Positions 17,125 through 26,745 of a stretch of 64,000 nucleotides of DNA are shown here, piece after piece. A model generated the notes under the pieces. The model had not been told where the DNA came from, did no database searches, and saw only the letters and a list, made by a program, of their open reading frames with translations. Each line of letters opens with the position of its first letter. Within the stretch, counting starts at the first letter, position 1. Source of the DNA: Anaerobiospirillum thomasii (GTDB lineage: Bacteria > Pseudomonadota > Gammaproteobacteria > Enterobacterales > Succinivibrionaceae); NCBI RefSeq assembly GCF_900445255.1, contig NZ_UAPU01000005.1, forward strand, positions 383,001 through 447,000, read 5' to 3'. Position numbers and translations under genes: made by a program.

Positions 17125-18560
17125 GCGAGAGTACCTTAAGTCACAGTGAAATTGTGCACATCAAGGTCAATGACGCACAGATGCGTGAAAATCTAAAGAC
17201 TGCCATGCACACACTGCAGACCAACCGTCTTAATCTTATAGAAAACAAGTATCATGACTGGCAGGGATTGAGAGACAAGGCCCGCGGCATTAAAAACCGT
17301 GCACTGTCATCACTGCATGACAGAGTGGTAGAGTTTGAGAAAAATGCTACACGCAACGGCATTAAAGTGCACTTTGCCTCATCAGATACTGATGCCTGTC
17401 AGATAATCTATCAGATTATGATGGAAAACAATGTTGACAGAATTCTAAAGGGCAAGTCCATGGCCTCAGAGGAAATCGGTCTTAACCATTTTCTTGAGAA
17501 AAAGGGACTTGTAGCCACAGAATCAGATCTTGGCGAGCTCATTTTACAGCTTAACAATGAGCCTCCTGTACATATTGTGGTGCCAGCCATTCACAGAAAC
17601 CGCTATGAAGTAGGTCAGCTCTTCCATGACAAGCTCAATGCTCCTCTTGAGAGTGATATTGAAAAGTTAAACGGCATTGCCAGAAACCATTTAAGATCAC
17701 AGTTTAAGACCTTGAAAATGGGTCTGTCAGGTGCCAACTTCGGTATCTCAAAGGAAGGCGCCATATGGCTTATTGAAAACGAGGGCAATGGCCGTATGTG
17801 TACCACTGCTCCTGATATTCATGTGGCCATCATGGGTATTGAGAAGATTGTGGAGACCTTTGATGATGCAGCCACGCTGGTGCACCTTTTAACTCCATCT
17901 GCCACAGGTCAGTTTATTCCAACCTATAACAATATCATTACCTCACCGCGTAAAAACGGTGACAAGGATGGTCCAAAGCAGGTACATATTGTGATCTTTG
18001 ATCACAACAGAAGCTCCATGTTAACCCATGATGACTTCTATGAGGCTCTGCGCTGCATACGCTGCGGTGCCTGCATGAACTTCTGTCCTGTCTATGACAA
18101 GATTGGCGGTCACTCCTACAGAACCACATATCCAGGTCCTATAGGCGAGGTTATCTCACCAAATCTCTTTGGAATTGATAAGACTGGAGATGTGTTATCC
18201 TTCTGCTCACAGTGCGGCCGCTGCTCTGAGGTCTGCCCGGTCAAGATCCCTTTGGCCAACCTGATACGCCGTCTGCGCTCATACAAAGTAGGTCAGGGTG
18301 CACAGCATATTACAGGACAGGAGAATATCAAGATCTCAAAGGGTCAGAATTTTAGCTTCAAGATCTACAAAAAGATTGCCACCAACGGCTCTTTATGGAG
18401 AAGTTCACTGTCAAAAGCCTATACCTTCAAGTTTATTGTAGACAATTTCGGTGAATCCTTACCTGTGCTTAAAAACTGGGCTCAGTATAAGAAACTGCCA
18501 TCAATAAACGGCGTCTTTGATAAGAGGGTTCAGGAAATTGAAGGAGTCAGCTATGAGTAA
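17121..18560 (+). CDS. lutB: Lactate utilization protein B (ferredoxin-type iron-sulfur protein)
   Basis: The 479-residue protein has a LUD domain in the N-terminal 300 residues. Two 4Fe-4S motifs follow: CIRCGACMNFCPVY near residue 313 and CSQCGRCSEVCPVKIP near 364. This is the full LutB/YkgF architecture. It is expected to pass electrons from lactate to the respiratory chain. The start overlaps the lutA stop and the 3' end overlaps lutC by eight bases, so the three genes are tightly coupled. Confidence 0.94.
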   Translation: MSESTLSHSEIVHIKVNDAQMRENLKTAMHTLQTNRLNLIENKYHDWQGLRDKARGIKNRALSSLHDRVVEFEKNATRNGIKVHFASSDTDACQIIYQIMMENNVDRILKGKSMASEEIGLNHFLEKKGLVATESDLGELILQLNNEPPVHIVVPAIHRNRYEVGQLFHDKLNAPLESDIEKLNGIARNHLRSQFKTLKMGLSGANFGISKEGAIWLIENEGNGRMCTTAPDIHVAIMGIEKIVETFDDAATLVHLLTPSATGQFIPTYNNIITSPRKNGDKDGPKQVHIVIFDHNRSSMLTHDDFYEALRCIRCGACMNFCPVYDKIGGHSYRTTYPGPIGEVISPNLFGIDKTGDVLSFCSQCGRCSEVCPVKIPLANLIRRLRSYKVGQGAQHITGQENIKISKGQNFSFKIYKKIATNGSLWRSSLSKAYTFKFIVDNFGESLPVLKNWAQYKKLPSINGVFDKRVQEIEGVSYE

Positions 18561-19218
18561 TGAGACTATTGAGGCCATTTCACAAAGAAGTCGTGAGGCC
18601 ATTCTTGGCAGGATTAAAAATACAGCTCCTGTAGAACAGTGCTCACACGATGTTGACTATGATCCTGTAGCTCATATTGTGATGCAGGATGATCTTATTG
18701 AAAACCTCAAGAACAATATGACCAACAATAAGTTTATTGTTCATGACATAGATGAAGCATCTTTAATAGATACTATCAATGCCATCACCAAAGAGCATGG
18801 CCTGGATAAGAACTTTATTTATGGACCGTCTCTTGCTCTTGATGTTGATAAGATAAATGCTCAAAACAAAGTGTGTTTTGATAAAGCTATTGAGGATGTG
18901 CGTGAAGAGGTTTTTGCCTCATCATTTAGCGTAATTCATGCCTATGCCGGCGTAAGCTCACATGGTGTGGCCTGTGTAGTCTCATCAGAGACACAGCCAC
19001 GTATGCTCTCTCTTGCGCCTACACTGTGCATTATTCTGTTAAAGAAATCTGACGTGGTCAAATCATTAACAGATGCCCTTGGCAAGGTCAAAGCCGCCCA
19101 TGAGGTGCTGCCTAGCAATATACTCTTTATTGCAGGTCCGTCACGTACTTCAGATGTTGAGCTTATTACTGTCTTTGGCGTACATGGCTCACAGATAGTG
19201 CATCTGCTTCTATACTAA
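18553..19218 (+). CDS. lutC: Lactate utilization protein C (LUD domain)
   Basis: The 221-residue protein resembles LutC/YkgG, with the LUD-domain stretches AYAGVSSHGVACVVSSETQPRM-like in the middle and a closing ILFIAGPSRTSDVELITVFGVHG (the conserved GPSRTADIE-type motif). It lacks cysteine clusters, as expected. The ATG at 18553 has GGAG ten bases upstream and overlaps the lutB stop (ATGAGTAA); the longer frame from 18517 lies inside lutB. A strong terminator follows the gene. Confidence 0.92.
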   Translation: MSNETIEAISQRSREAILGRIKNTAPVEQCSHDVDYDPVAHIVMQDDLIENLKNNMTNNKFIVHDIDEASLIDTINAITKEHGLDKNFIYGPSLALDVDKINAQNKVCFDKAIEDVREEVFASSFSVIHAYAGVSSHGVACVVSSETQPRMLSLAPTLCIILLKKSDVVKSLTDALGKVKAAHEVLPSNILFIAGPSRTSDVELITVFGVHGSQIVHLLLY

Positions 19219-19239
19219 TTTTATATCTAAGTCACTGTA

Positions 19240-19269
19240 AAAAGGGTGTGGCCTTAACCGCGCCCTTTT
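19240..19269. terminator. Intrinsic terminator after lutC
   Basis: AAAAGGGTGTGG pairs with CCGCGCCCTTTT, a 12-bp stem with two G-U pairs and a CCTTAA loop. The A and T runs at its ends make it usable from both directions. It closes the lactate operon about 20 bases after the stop. The rest of the gap to 19519 shows only promoter-like AT-rich DNA. Confidence 0.85.
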
Positions 19270-19519
19270 ATTAAAGCCCATAAAATCCTGCCTTATTTCT
19301 TATCTCATTGTCCACATTGATGCACCAAGAGTCTTAATAAATAATCATATTAAAAATAACTCTATTTAAGCTTTTAAACCTGCAGGCTTACAGGTTTAAG
19401 AAAATTTCCTTTTTGACTGTCCTGTATCTTTGTATCTTGTTGATTTTAGAGTAAGATTGGATAAAGTACGAATCTTTATACAAGAGCAGCTATAAATAAT
19501 CAGGATAAAGGGATGTATT

Positions 19520-21343
19520 ATGATTAAAAACAATGGCACAGATGTCTTATCTGGTGAAGAGGACTTTGCCAGTCATATTTTAAACAATGGCTATTATGTT
19601 GATAAAACATCTTATCTTAGCGATCTCTTTGTTAAAAGACGTGGAAAAAATGCATTGTTCACAAGACCTCGTCGCTTTGGTAAAACTTTAAATATGTCCA
19701 TGATTAAGGCCTTTTGTGAGCTTAACTATAAAAATCCTGTGGACACGTCCTATCAGCAAAAGCTCTTTATAGACAATGGCCGTAACTTTGCAGTGGCACA
19801 GGATGAGTACAAAGAGCTGCGTGATAAGGTTATGGGACAGCTGCCTGTTATCTATGTCTCCTTTAGAGGCGTTGAAGGCGATAAGTTTTATATTGCAGTT
19901 AATAATCTTGTCTACATAATTGGTAAGTTATACGAAAACTTTTTGTTTTTACTACAGAGTTCAAAAATCTCAGATGGCAACAAGCTTTTTTTTAAACGCA
20001 TTTATGATTTTGTAAAAGAAAAATCAGGTCTGCTGCAAGATCCAAACCTGCTTTCCACAGCTGTATTTTTCTGTGGAAAATTTATTCCTACTCTTGCAGA
20101 TCTTTTACATAGACACTACGGCAGACAAGTTTTAATCCTTATAGATGAGTATGATGTGCCATTGCAAAAAGCAGTAATTGCCAAAGAGCCTTACTATGAT
20201 GAAATGCTTGCTATTATCCGTGATATAAGTGTTAATACCTTTAAACAAGATCCTGATCCCTGGCTGTACAAGGGCATTGTCACAGGATGTCTAAGGATAG
20301 CTCATCAAAGTGTCTTTACTGATGCTAATAACTTTCACACATTTAATGTCAACAATAAGCATTACACCTCATTCTTTGGATTTACACAGGAGGAAACTGA
20401 TAAAATCCTTTGTGACTTTGGGATAGAATCTAAAAAAGATGAGATTAAAAAGTGGTATAACGGCTACAGATTTGGCAATGAATATGTTTACTGCCCATGG
20501 TCTTTAATGGAGTACTGTTATTCATTAACAGATGGTAACGATGAGCCTGAATCCTTCTGGGTCAACAGCTCAGGTAATGACATTATTACTCTGTACACTA
20601 AAAACTCAATTGAGGCTAATGAAGGTGACAATATACAAAAGCTACAGGATTTAATGGATGGTAAATCAATAGACATAGAGCTATCTGAATTTACCGTTTA
20701 TCCTGATATAAACGATTGCCTTGATTTTGATACCTTTTTTACAATGATGTTGCAGAGTGGTTATGTTACTTTAGCTGATGACTCACCACTAAGAGGCGAT
20801 GTCAGGGTTAAAATACCAAATTATGAGATAAGAGAAGCTTTTGAGAATAAGATTAAAGTTTTTTATTCAAAGAAAGATAAAAGCTGGAGCTCTCAGGGTT
20901 TCAATCTTTTAGATGCATTAATGAGCAATGATATTGCCAAGGCTCAGGATATTATAAATACAGTATTAAAAACCTATATAAGCATTAGACATTCAGGTCA
21001 TGAGCAATACTATCATGGTTTTATGCAGGGTCTTTTGATAGAGGCTGTAACCGATTGCGGTATTACTATGTTAGATGAGAGTGAAAGTGGTCTTGGCTAT
21101 AGTGACATCATTCTTAAAGACTCATCTAATGATAGAGCAGTTATTTTAGAGTTTAAAAGAGCTGCAACAGAAGACTGTCTAAAGGCGGCTAGTGAGGCTA
21201 CAGATCAAATCATGGAAAAGAAATATGCAGATCTTTTTAATGAACAATATACTCACGTATATGGCATAGGCATAGGTTTTTACAAGAAAAGATGTAAGAT
21301 TTTATCTTTAGGAAATATAGCTAAATCTGCAAAATTAGATTGA
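19520..21343 (+). CDS. AAA-ATPase-like (DUF1703) protein with C-terminal PD-(D/E)XK domain, copy 1
   Basis: The 607-residue protein begins with the family's YYVDKTSYLSDLF segment. It carries a P-loop-like TRPRRFGKT at 48-56 and a Walker B-like LILIDEYDVPLQK near 210, and ends in a PD-(D/E)XK-type domain: GYSDII near 530 and ILEFKR about 15 residues later. The catalytic D, E and K are present. Such AAA_ATPase_like/PDDEXK_9 proteins are common multicopy genes of uncertain role, possibly defence or mobile-element related. The last 140 residues are almost identical to the copy at 26319-28163, including DNA past the stop, while the N-terminal part is much more diverged; this suggests recent recombination or gene conversion. 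Confidence 0.85.
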   Translation: MIKNNGTDVLSGEEDFASHILNNGYYVDKTSYLSDLFVKRRGKNALFTRPRRFGKTLNMSMIKAFCELNYKNPVDTSYQQKLFIDNGRNFAVAQDEYKELRDKVMGQLPVIYVSFRGVEGDKFYIAVNNLVYIIGKLYENFLFLLQSSKISDGNKLFFKRIYDFVKEKSGLLQDPNLLSTAVFFCGKFIPTLADLLHRHYGRQVLILIDEYDVPLQKAVIAKEPYYDEMLAIIRDISVNTFKQDPDPWLYKGIVTGCLRIAHQSVFTDANNFHTFNVNNKHYTSFFGFTQEETDKILCDFGIESKKDEIKKWYNGYRFGNEYVYCPWSLMEYCYSLTDGNDEPESFWVNSSGNDIITLYTKNSIEANEGDNIQKLQDLMDGKSIDIELSEFTVYPDINDCLDFDTFFTMMLQSGYVTLADDSPLRGDVRVKIPNYEIREAFENKIKVFYSKKDKSWSSQGFNLLDALMSNDIAKAQDIINTVLKTYISIRHSGHEQYYHGFMQGLLIEAVTDCGITMLDESESGLGYSDIILKDSSNDRAVILEFKRAATEDCLKAASEATDQIMEKKYADLFNEQYTHVYGIGIGFYKKRCKILSLGNIAKSAKLD

Positions 21344-21521
21344 TATAAATAAGCGCAAGATTATAAAGATTATATTGATTTTAATGTTAATCTTGCGCAT
21401 AGATTTTAAATCAGAATTATAATTAAGGCATAGCCAGATATGGGTGCAACTTCAGTCAGGCCGGCTGAGGTAGGGACTTCTGATAACTCAGATCCTCATC
21501 ACTTATATTAAAGTTAAAGGG
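20936..21521 (+). repeat. Left arm of a ~0.5 kb near-identical inverted repeat
   Basis: The 3' end of copy 1, its stop, a hairpin at 21353-21398 (GCGCAAGATTA / TAATCTTGCGC) and the following DNA recur in inverse orientation at about 26200-26745. Only scattered, mostly silent differences are visible, plus a 9-base insertion inside the hairpin loop of this arm. Similarity fades near 21521, where it meets the decayed AlbA_2 gene. Confidence 0.8.
21458..21521 (-). pseudogene. Aldo/keto reductase C-terminal scrap
   Basis: The minus strand encodes FNFNISDEDLSYQKSLPQ before a stop, matching the FNFKISDEELSYLQSLPQ tail of the aldo/keto reductase pseudogene at 25384-26215. It is the end of the inverted duplication and has no gene body. 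Confidence 0.7.
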
Positions 21522-21524
21522 AAT

Positions 21525-22211
21525 TAGTTACATCTGATCTTATTAAAGATGTTGTTGCATTTGCCAATTCGTGCGATGGGACTATCTATATAGGACTAAA
21601 TGATCAAGGTGAAGTTGTAGGCCAGCATGCCTGCCTGGACGTGATAAAAAGAGCAACATCTTCCATACAAGATACCATTAAACCAGATATATCAGAGCAT
21701 GTGACATTACATGTAAAGAAAGTTGAATATACAGATATTTTCGTTATACAGGCATCAAGGGGAGACTGCAGGTCATATTATATAGATCAAAAGGTTCTCA
21801 AACTGTCAGGAGTATATAAGGCTGGGAAGCTCATCATCTCCTGCAGCAGAAGATTGTATAAGACAAATGATAAAGGCAACTTATGTAGATGATTGTGAAA
21901 AATTACGCTCTATAAATCAGGATCTTACATTTGATTATGCTGATAAGTTTTTTGCAGACGCTCATCTTAAATCTGGCCATATTAACAAAAAGACATTATG
22001 CATAATCTGCGCAGATGGCCTATATACCAATCTGACCTTGTTGCTTTCGGATCAATGCATTCATACTATAAAGATAGCCGTTTTTGAGGGTACAGAAAGA
22101 TATAAATTCAAAGATAGAAAAGAATTTACCGGATCTCTTCTAAAGCAGATGACTGAGGCTTTTGAATATATAGATTTTTTAAATAAAACCGAGTCAACTA
22201 TTTTAGTATAG
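21525..22211 (+). pseudogene. Decayed partial copy of the AlbA_2/HATPase gene
   Basis: Translated in pieces, this DNA gives VVAFANSCDG, TIYIGLNDQGEVVG, SINQDLTFDYADKFF and TERYKFKDRKEFTGSLLKQM. These run parallel to residues 20-240 of the intact gene at 22579-23889. The start codon is missing, at least one frameshift lies near 21810-21870, and the copy breaks off at 22211 before the HATPase domain. The last 150 bases are nearly identical to the intact gene while the 5' part is more diverged. Confidence 0.85.
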
Positions 22212-22345
22212 AGGGATATGACTATATCTTTGTCTTTGCTAGTGGTGATTATAGCGTTTCATTAGGTTATTTTATGGTAAACAAAGGCCTGCTAAAATTC
22301 ACAAGTAAAGATTGTAAGCCAAAAAAACAGAATTCAGGCAGGTAA
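22212..22345 (+). pseudogene. Unrecognised open fragment after the AlbA_2 remnant
   Basis: The plus strand can be read as GYDYIFVFASGDYSV, then GYFMVNKGLLKFTSKDC, to a stop at about 22344. It has no start codon or ribosome-binding site. I do not recognise the family. It looks like a gene tail joined here by recombination. Confidence 0.3.
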
Positions 22346-22420
22346 AAAGTAGGGGGCTTGACCTTTTTTAACGCTACATGGGCTATTATTTTTTGCACAT
22401 ATACATTCTTTCTAACACGT

Positions 22421-22560
22421 TAGAATGCGTTAAAGCGCGTTAGAATGCGACAGAATATGTCAGAATATGTCAGAATATGTCAGAATATGTCAGAATGTGT
22501 CAGATTGCGACAGAATGTGTTAGAATATGTTAGAATGCGATAGAGTATATGAGAAGCGAT
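22421..22560. repeat. Tandem array of a 10-bp unit, 14 copies
   Basis: Fourteen consecutive 10-mers keep strict register, with consensus YAGAATRTGT. The unit CAGAATATGT occurs four times in a row at 22451-22490; others are TAGAATGCGT, CAGAATGTGT, TAGAATGCGA and similar. The array ends 18 bases before the ATG of the AlbA_2 gene, so it overlaps its promoter or leader. The 10-bp period is close to one helical turn. Confidence 0.9.
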
Positions 22561-22578
22561 AGAATTTATAGGTGAGCC

Positions 22579-23889
22579 ATGCAATTTCAGGAAAACTTTA
22601 ATGTCGAGCTAAAGGAACAATTAACCTCTGACCTGAAAAAAGAGGTGGTTGCATTTGCCAATACCTGCGATGGGATTATCTATATAGGAATAAATAATCA
22701 AGGAGAAGTTGTAGGACTCCAAGACTGCGATGATGTGATAGAAAGAGCCTCGGCTTCCATTAGAGATGCTATTAAACCAGATTTATCAATGCATGTATCA
22801 TTAAAAGTAACAAAAGTTGAAAATAAAGATATTGTAGTCATAGAGGTATTAAGGGGCACCTATCGACCATATTATATAGCCGAGAAAGGGTTAAAATCTT
22901 CAGGAGTATATATAAGACAGGGCAACTCATCAGTTCCAGCCTCAGAAGATTATATAAGACAAATGATAAAGGAAACTGATGGAGATTCTTTTGAAAAATT
23001 ACGCTCCATAAATCAGGATCTTACATTTGATTATGCTGATAAGTTTTTTAAAAACGAAGAAATAGATTTCGGAAATGCTCCAAAAAAGACGTTAGGCATG
23101 ATTAGCGTAGATGGCCTGTATACAAATCTGGCTTTGCTACTTTCGGATCAATGTATTCATACTATAAAGATAGCCGTTTTTGAGGGTACAGAAAGATATA
23201 AATTCAAAGATAGAAAAGAGTTTACCGGGTCTCTTCTAAAGCAGATGACAGAGGCTTTTGAATATATAGATTTTTTAAATAAAACCGGGTCAACAATTGA
23301 AGGACTGAAAAGAAAAGATAAAAGAGATTATCCACTTGACGCTGTAAGAGAGGCTCTTTTAAATGCTATTGTGCACAGAGAGTATTCATTTAGCGCCAGT
23401 ACCATTATAAATATTTTTGATGATAGGATTGAATTTATATCTCTTGGTGGCCTTGTGTCTGGCCTTTCTATAGAAGCTATTATGCTCGGAGCTTCTCAGT
23501 CAAGAAATGAAAAATTAGCCAATTTGTTTTACAGATTGAAACTTATTGAAGCATATGGTATTGGGATACAAAAAATTCTTGTTAGTTATAAGGAATTTTC
23601 CTTTAAACCTGTATTTAAAAGTGAAACTGGAGCTTTTTTAACAACTCTAAAAAACGTTAATTATAATGAACAAGTTGATGTAACTATAGAGAGTAACGAT
23701 ATAGTTTTAAACGACGACTATAATAATATTCTTGATCTTTTAGCAGCAGGAGAAAAAAGTAGAAAAGAGATTCAAGATTATACGAATTTAACCCAAACCA
23801 AGTGTATTAAAATGCTTAACAAACTTATATCAATAGGTAAAATACAAAAAATAGACAGTGGCAAAAATACGAGATATAAAAAATTATAA
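22579..23889 (+). CDS. AlbA_2 (Schlafen-like) and HATPase domain protein, COG2865 type
   Basis: The 436-residue protein starts with an AlbA_2 domain (ELKEQL, VVAFANTCDG, IIYIGINNQGEVVG, SGVYIRQGNSSVPAS). A middle HATPase_c_4 region follows (PLDAVREALLNAIVHREYS, then FDDRIEFISLGGL and AYGIGIQKI). The end is a winged-helix segment of the IL-x-L-x(n)-SRKEIQDYTNLTQTK type. Proteins of this type are annotated as putative transcriptional regulators or ATP-binding DNA/RNA-binding proteins and are frequent in accessory islands. The ATG follows AGGTGAG. A degraded copy lies 1 kb upstream and a 10-bp tandem array abuts the start. Confidence 0.85.
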   Translation: MQFQENFNVELKEQLTSDLKKEVVAFANTCDGIIYIGINNQGEVVGLQDCDDVIERASASIRDAIKPDLSMHVSLKVTKVENKDIVVIEVLRGTYRPYYIAEKGLKSSGVYIRQGNSSVPASEDYIRQMIKETDGDSFEKLRSINQDLTFDYADKFFKNEEIDFGNAPKKTLGMISVDGLYTNLALLLSDQCIHTIKIAVFEGTERYKFKDRKEFTGSLLKQMTEAFEYIDFLNKTGSTIEGLKRKDKRDYPLDAVREALLNAIVHREYSFSASTIINIFDDRIEFISLGGLVSGLSIEAIMLGASQSRNEKLANLFYRLKLIEAYGIGIQKILVSYKEFSFKPVFKSETGAFLTTLKNVNYNEQVDVTIESNDIVLNDDYNNILDLLAAGEKSRKEIQDYTNLTQTKCIKMLNKLISIGKIQKIDSGKNTRYKKL

Positions 23890-23949
23890 ATTGAAAAAAG
23901 ATTCTTAGTGCCAATCTAATACAATATAAGCATCAATACAGTAAAGATC

Positions 23950-24450
23950 TGATGCAGGACGTGAATACACTCTTTACTAGTCTTTTTTGCCACTGTCTAT
24001 GCAGTAAAGAAAAAGAAAAGCTACGAAAGGCCCGGCGTATCAGCAATGTATCTACACCTGTGGTCTATTTTATGAACAATGCCCAGGAGTTTAATGCTTT
24101 TATCGAGAATGGAGGCTGAGCATTGTGCTAAATCTGTAGAGGCAGCCCGTAATGCCAAGCTCTTTATTCATTCCCATGACAGTGGCGATGCTATCAGCTG
24201 AATACTCAGTTGTGTGCATACTATAACCCGCTGTGGTATATCTGATCCAATAAAATTCCCGCAGAATGTGGCATCCTATGTAAGGATTCAGAGCGTTACC
24301 AAGGCTCGTGTAAGATCTCAAATCAAGCCCTAAAAGCAATAGAAAAGACTACAACAAACCAGAGCTCTATGCAGATATCAAGCTGCCTGAGCATCTGCTA
24401 CCGTGGCTGAGACCTGAATGTGCATCGCGTAAATTTGAGCTTAAGACAGA
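23950..24450 (+). pseudogene. IS66-like transposase (TnpC) C-terminal remnant
   Basis: With at least two stop codons, the plus strand gives VVYFMNNAQEFNAFIENGG, ARNAKLFIHSHDSGDAIS, a stop, and then ILSCVHTITRCGISDPIKF. The spacing follows the end of IS66 TnpC proteins, where an NNxxER-RPxxxGRKN stretch is followed by LFxxSxxGAxxSAxxYSxxETAxxNGxxP. Key residues are lost. It is an old transposon relic; the family call is moderate. Confidence 0.5.
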
Positions 24451-24464
24451 ATAGAGCATAGGCA

Positions 24465-24492
24465 GCTGTTGCTACCTCGAGGTAGTAACAGC
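24465..24492. repeat. 28-bp near-perfect palindrome
   Basis: GCTGTTGCTACCTC is followed directly by GAGGTAGTAACAGC, complementary at 13 of 14 positions with no loop. It lies just after the IS66-like remnant. It could be a terminator core or a protein-binding site; no T run follows. Confidence 0.6.
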
Positions 24493-25383
24493 ACCAACAC
24501 CTAGATAAAAGATACAGGCCAACTCCTCTGGAGCTTAGAGTGAATACTGCTTTGCCATTTTCTATTCTGACCATTGGATATTTAGCTCTGTCCTCATCAA
24601 GTGCTGCCTCAAGCATCATCTGCCACTGTCTAAAGATCCTATGCCTACCTCAAGAGATGCCTCAGCCATACTCCTATTATAGCAGCCACCTACGCAGATG
24701 ATATAGTAATTGAAGCGAATAAGGGGCAGATATAGGGAGTTGTGAGCAAAAAATAAGGCAGATCTCAGGATAAAGATAGGAGAAAATATTTAAACAGGAC
24801 AGGGGTATAAAAAGCAAAATCCGGAGATAGGGGATAGGGGTGAAAAAATTAGTATACTTAAAAATAAAAAGATCAAATATAAAAGTAGAAAATCCTGATC
24901 TTTAAAAGAGCAGTTGCGATGAGTCTCTTATTTTATTTATAGAGCCAGACTCTTTATAGCACTGTCTTGGAAATTTGGTAAAAAAACAGCCCTACGTTAA
25001 AAAAATAGGCATAAATTTTAATTTTTCTCACTCTACTCCCCCTTTTTGCGTAAATATAGGCTATATTGGCCGTTTATAAGCTATCAATAGCTAAAAATCC
25101 GGTATAGAATATCTGTGTGTATATGTATAGAGAGCGCACATTGTATAAATTATATGCATATGATGTGTTTCTTTAGTGACGTATATCTTTATACACGTTT
25201 TAATAATCAACTTCGCATAATTTATATTATGTAAAATAGACATATGAATATATGGTGGCATAGCTATATTTATGGTCATCTGTGATCATCTATACAGATG
25301 CATCAATTTTATTATGTGGCAATCTTAGCCTGATCTGCGTGTTATACTTATTTGAACTAAATTGACAACTTAATGATACATCA
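24493..25383. other. Gene-free stretch between remnants
   Basis: I see no intact gene. Short minus-strand frames at about 24500-24619 and 25091-25279 lack support. The DNA is AT-rich after about 24780 and seems to be decayed sequence. Confidence 0.5.
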
Positions 25384-26215
25384 ATGGATACATATATTCA
25401 GACATCGTCAGGATTCACATCGGTCAACGATGTGTATGCTCTAAGTGACGGCAACACCATACCATGTCTGGGCTATGGCACCTGTGGCACGTTTGATGAA
25501 GATATAGATGAAGATATACATGTCTTAAATGCCATCAGGACCTGATACAGATATATAGATATAGCATTGACAGCTACCGTTGGACGAGCTTTAAAACAAT
25601 GCGGCATTTCAAGAGATCAGTTTTTCCTTACAACAAAGGCTCCAAAAACCGATTTAAATGCCATTCGTGCCAGAAAATACCTTGAGCAGACCTTGCGCGA
25701 TCTGCAGACTGACTATGTGGATTTACTGCTGATACACTGGCCACGCAACAATAAAAGCAGCAACTAGAAACACGAAATTAATGAAACCTGGGCCGAATTT
25801 ATCAAATTCAAGCAAGAAGGCCTGGTTAAATCAATAGGAGTCGCTAATTTTATGCCACACCATCTGATGGCTCTGCAAAGCTATGTTATGCCTGTTGTTA
25901 ATCAGATTGAGCATCATATTGGCTATATGCAAATCCCCACCATGCAGTACTGCAAAGAAAGAAATATACTAGTAGAAGCCTGGTCTCCTTTAGGCTGTAG
26001 CTCGCTTATTGATGATGAGATTTTCAAAGAAGTAGCCGCCCAATATAATGTTTCAACAGCTCAGCTTGCCCTACGCTTCTGCCTGCAAAACGGCACACCT
26101 TCCTATAGCTAAAACCTCTAATATAGACAGAATGCAGGACAATATAAATATCTTTAATTTTAAGATTAGCGATGAGGAGCTAAGTTACCTGCAGTCCCTA
26201 CCTCAGCTATCCTAG
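25384..26215 (+). pseudogene. Aldo/keto reductase pseudogene
   Basis: Pieces of a typical aldo/keto reductase can be followed from an ATG at 25384: IPCLGYGTCGTFDED, a stop, YRYIDIA (usual YRHIDTA), VGRALKQCGISRDQFFLTTK, DYVDLLLIHWP, a stop, KEGLVKSIGVANF-like, VVNQIEHHIG, VEAWSPLGC and STAQLALRFCLQNGT. A frameshift near 26100 follows, then ISDEELSYLQSLPQ. Two stops and the frameshift inactivate it, and the segment around the catalytic Tyr is shortened. Its tail is the end of the inverted repeat shared with 21458-21521. Confidence 0.88.
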
Positions 26216-26745
26216 CTGAAATTGCACCCATATCTGGCTATGCCTTAATTATAATTCTGATTTAAAATCTATGCGCAAGATTAACATTAAAATCAATATA
26301 ATCTTGCGCTTATTTATATCAATCTAATTTTGCAGATTTAGCTATATTTCCTAAAGATAAAATCTTACATCTTTTCTTGTAAAAACCTATGCCTATGCCA
26401 TATACGTGAGTATATTGTTCATTAAAAAGATCTGCATATTTCTTTTCCATGATTTGATCTGTAGCCTCACTAGCCGCCTTTAGACAGTCTTCTGTTGCAG
26501 CTCTTTTAAACTCTAAAATAACTGCTCTATCATTTGATGAGTCTTTAAGAATGATATCACTATAGCCAAGACCACTTTCACTCTCATCTAACATAGAGAT
26601 ACCACAATCGGTTACAGCCTCTATCAAAAGACCCTGCATAAAACCATGATAGTATTGCTCATGACCTGAGTGTCTAATGCTTATATAGGTTTTTAATACT
26701 GTATTGATAATATCCTGAGCCTTGGCAATATCATTACACAGTAAT
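26200..26745 (-). repeat. Right arm of the ~0.5 kb inverted repeat
   Basis: This is the reverse complement of the DNA at 20936-21521. It covers the aldo/keto reductase tail, a convergent hairpin at 26273-26309 (GCGCAAGATTA / TAATCTTGCGC), the stop and the last 140 codons of AAA copy 2. The two arms bracket about 4.7 kb and could recombine to invert it. Confidence 0.8.

Noticed and set aside
22421-22560. CRISPR array
   Set aside because: The repeats are contiguous 10-mers without spacers and no cas gene is near.
25091-25279. A 62-residue minus-strand frame
   Set aside because: It is a His/Ile/Tyr-rich chance frame in decayed AT-rich DNA.
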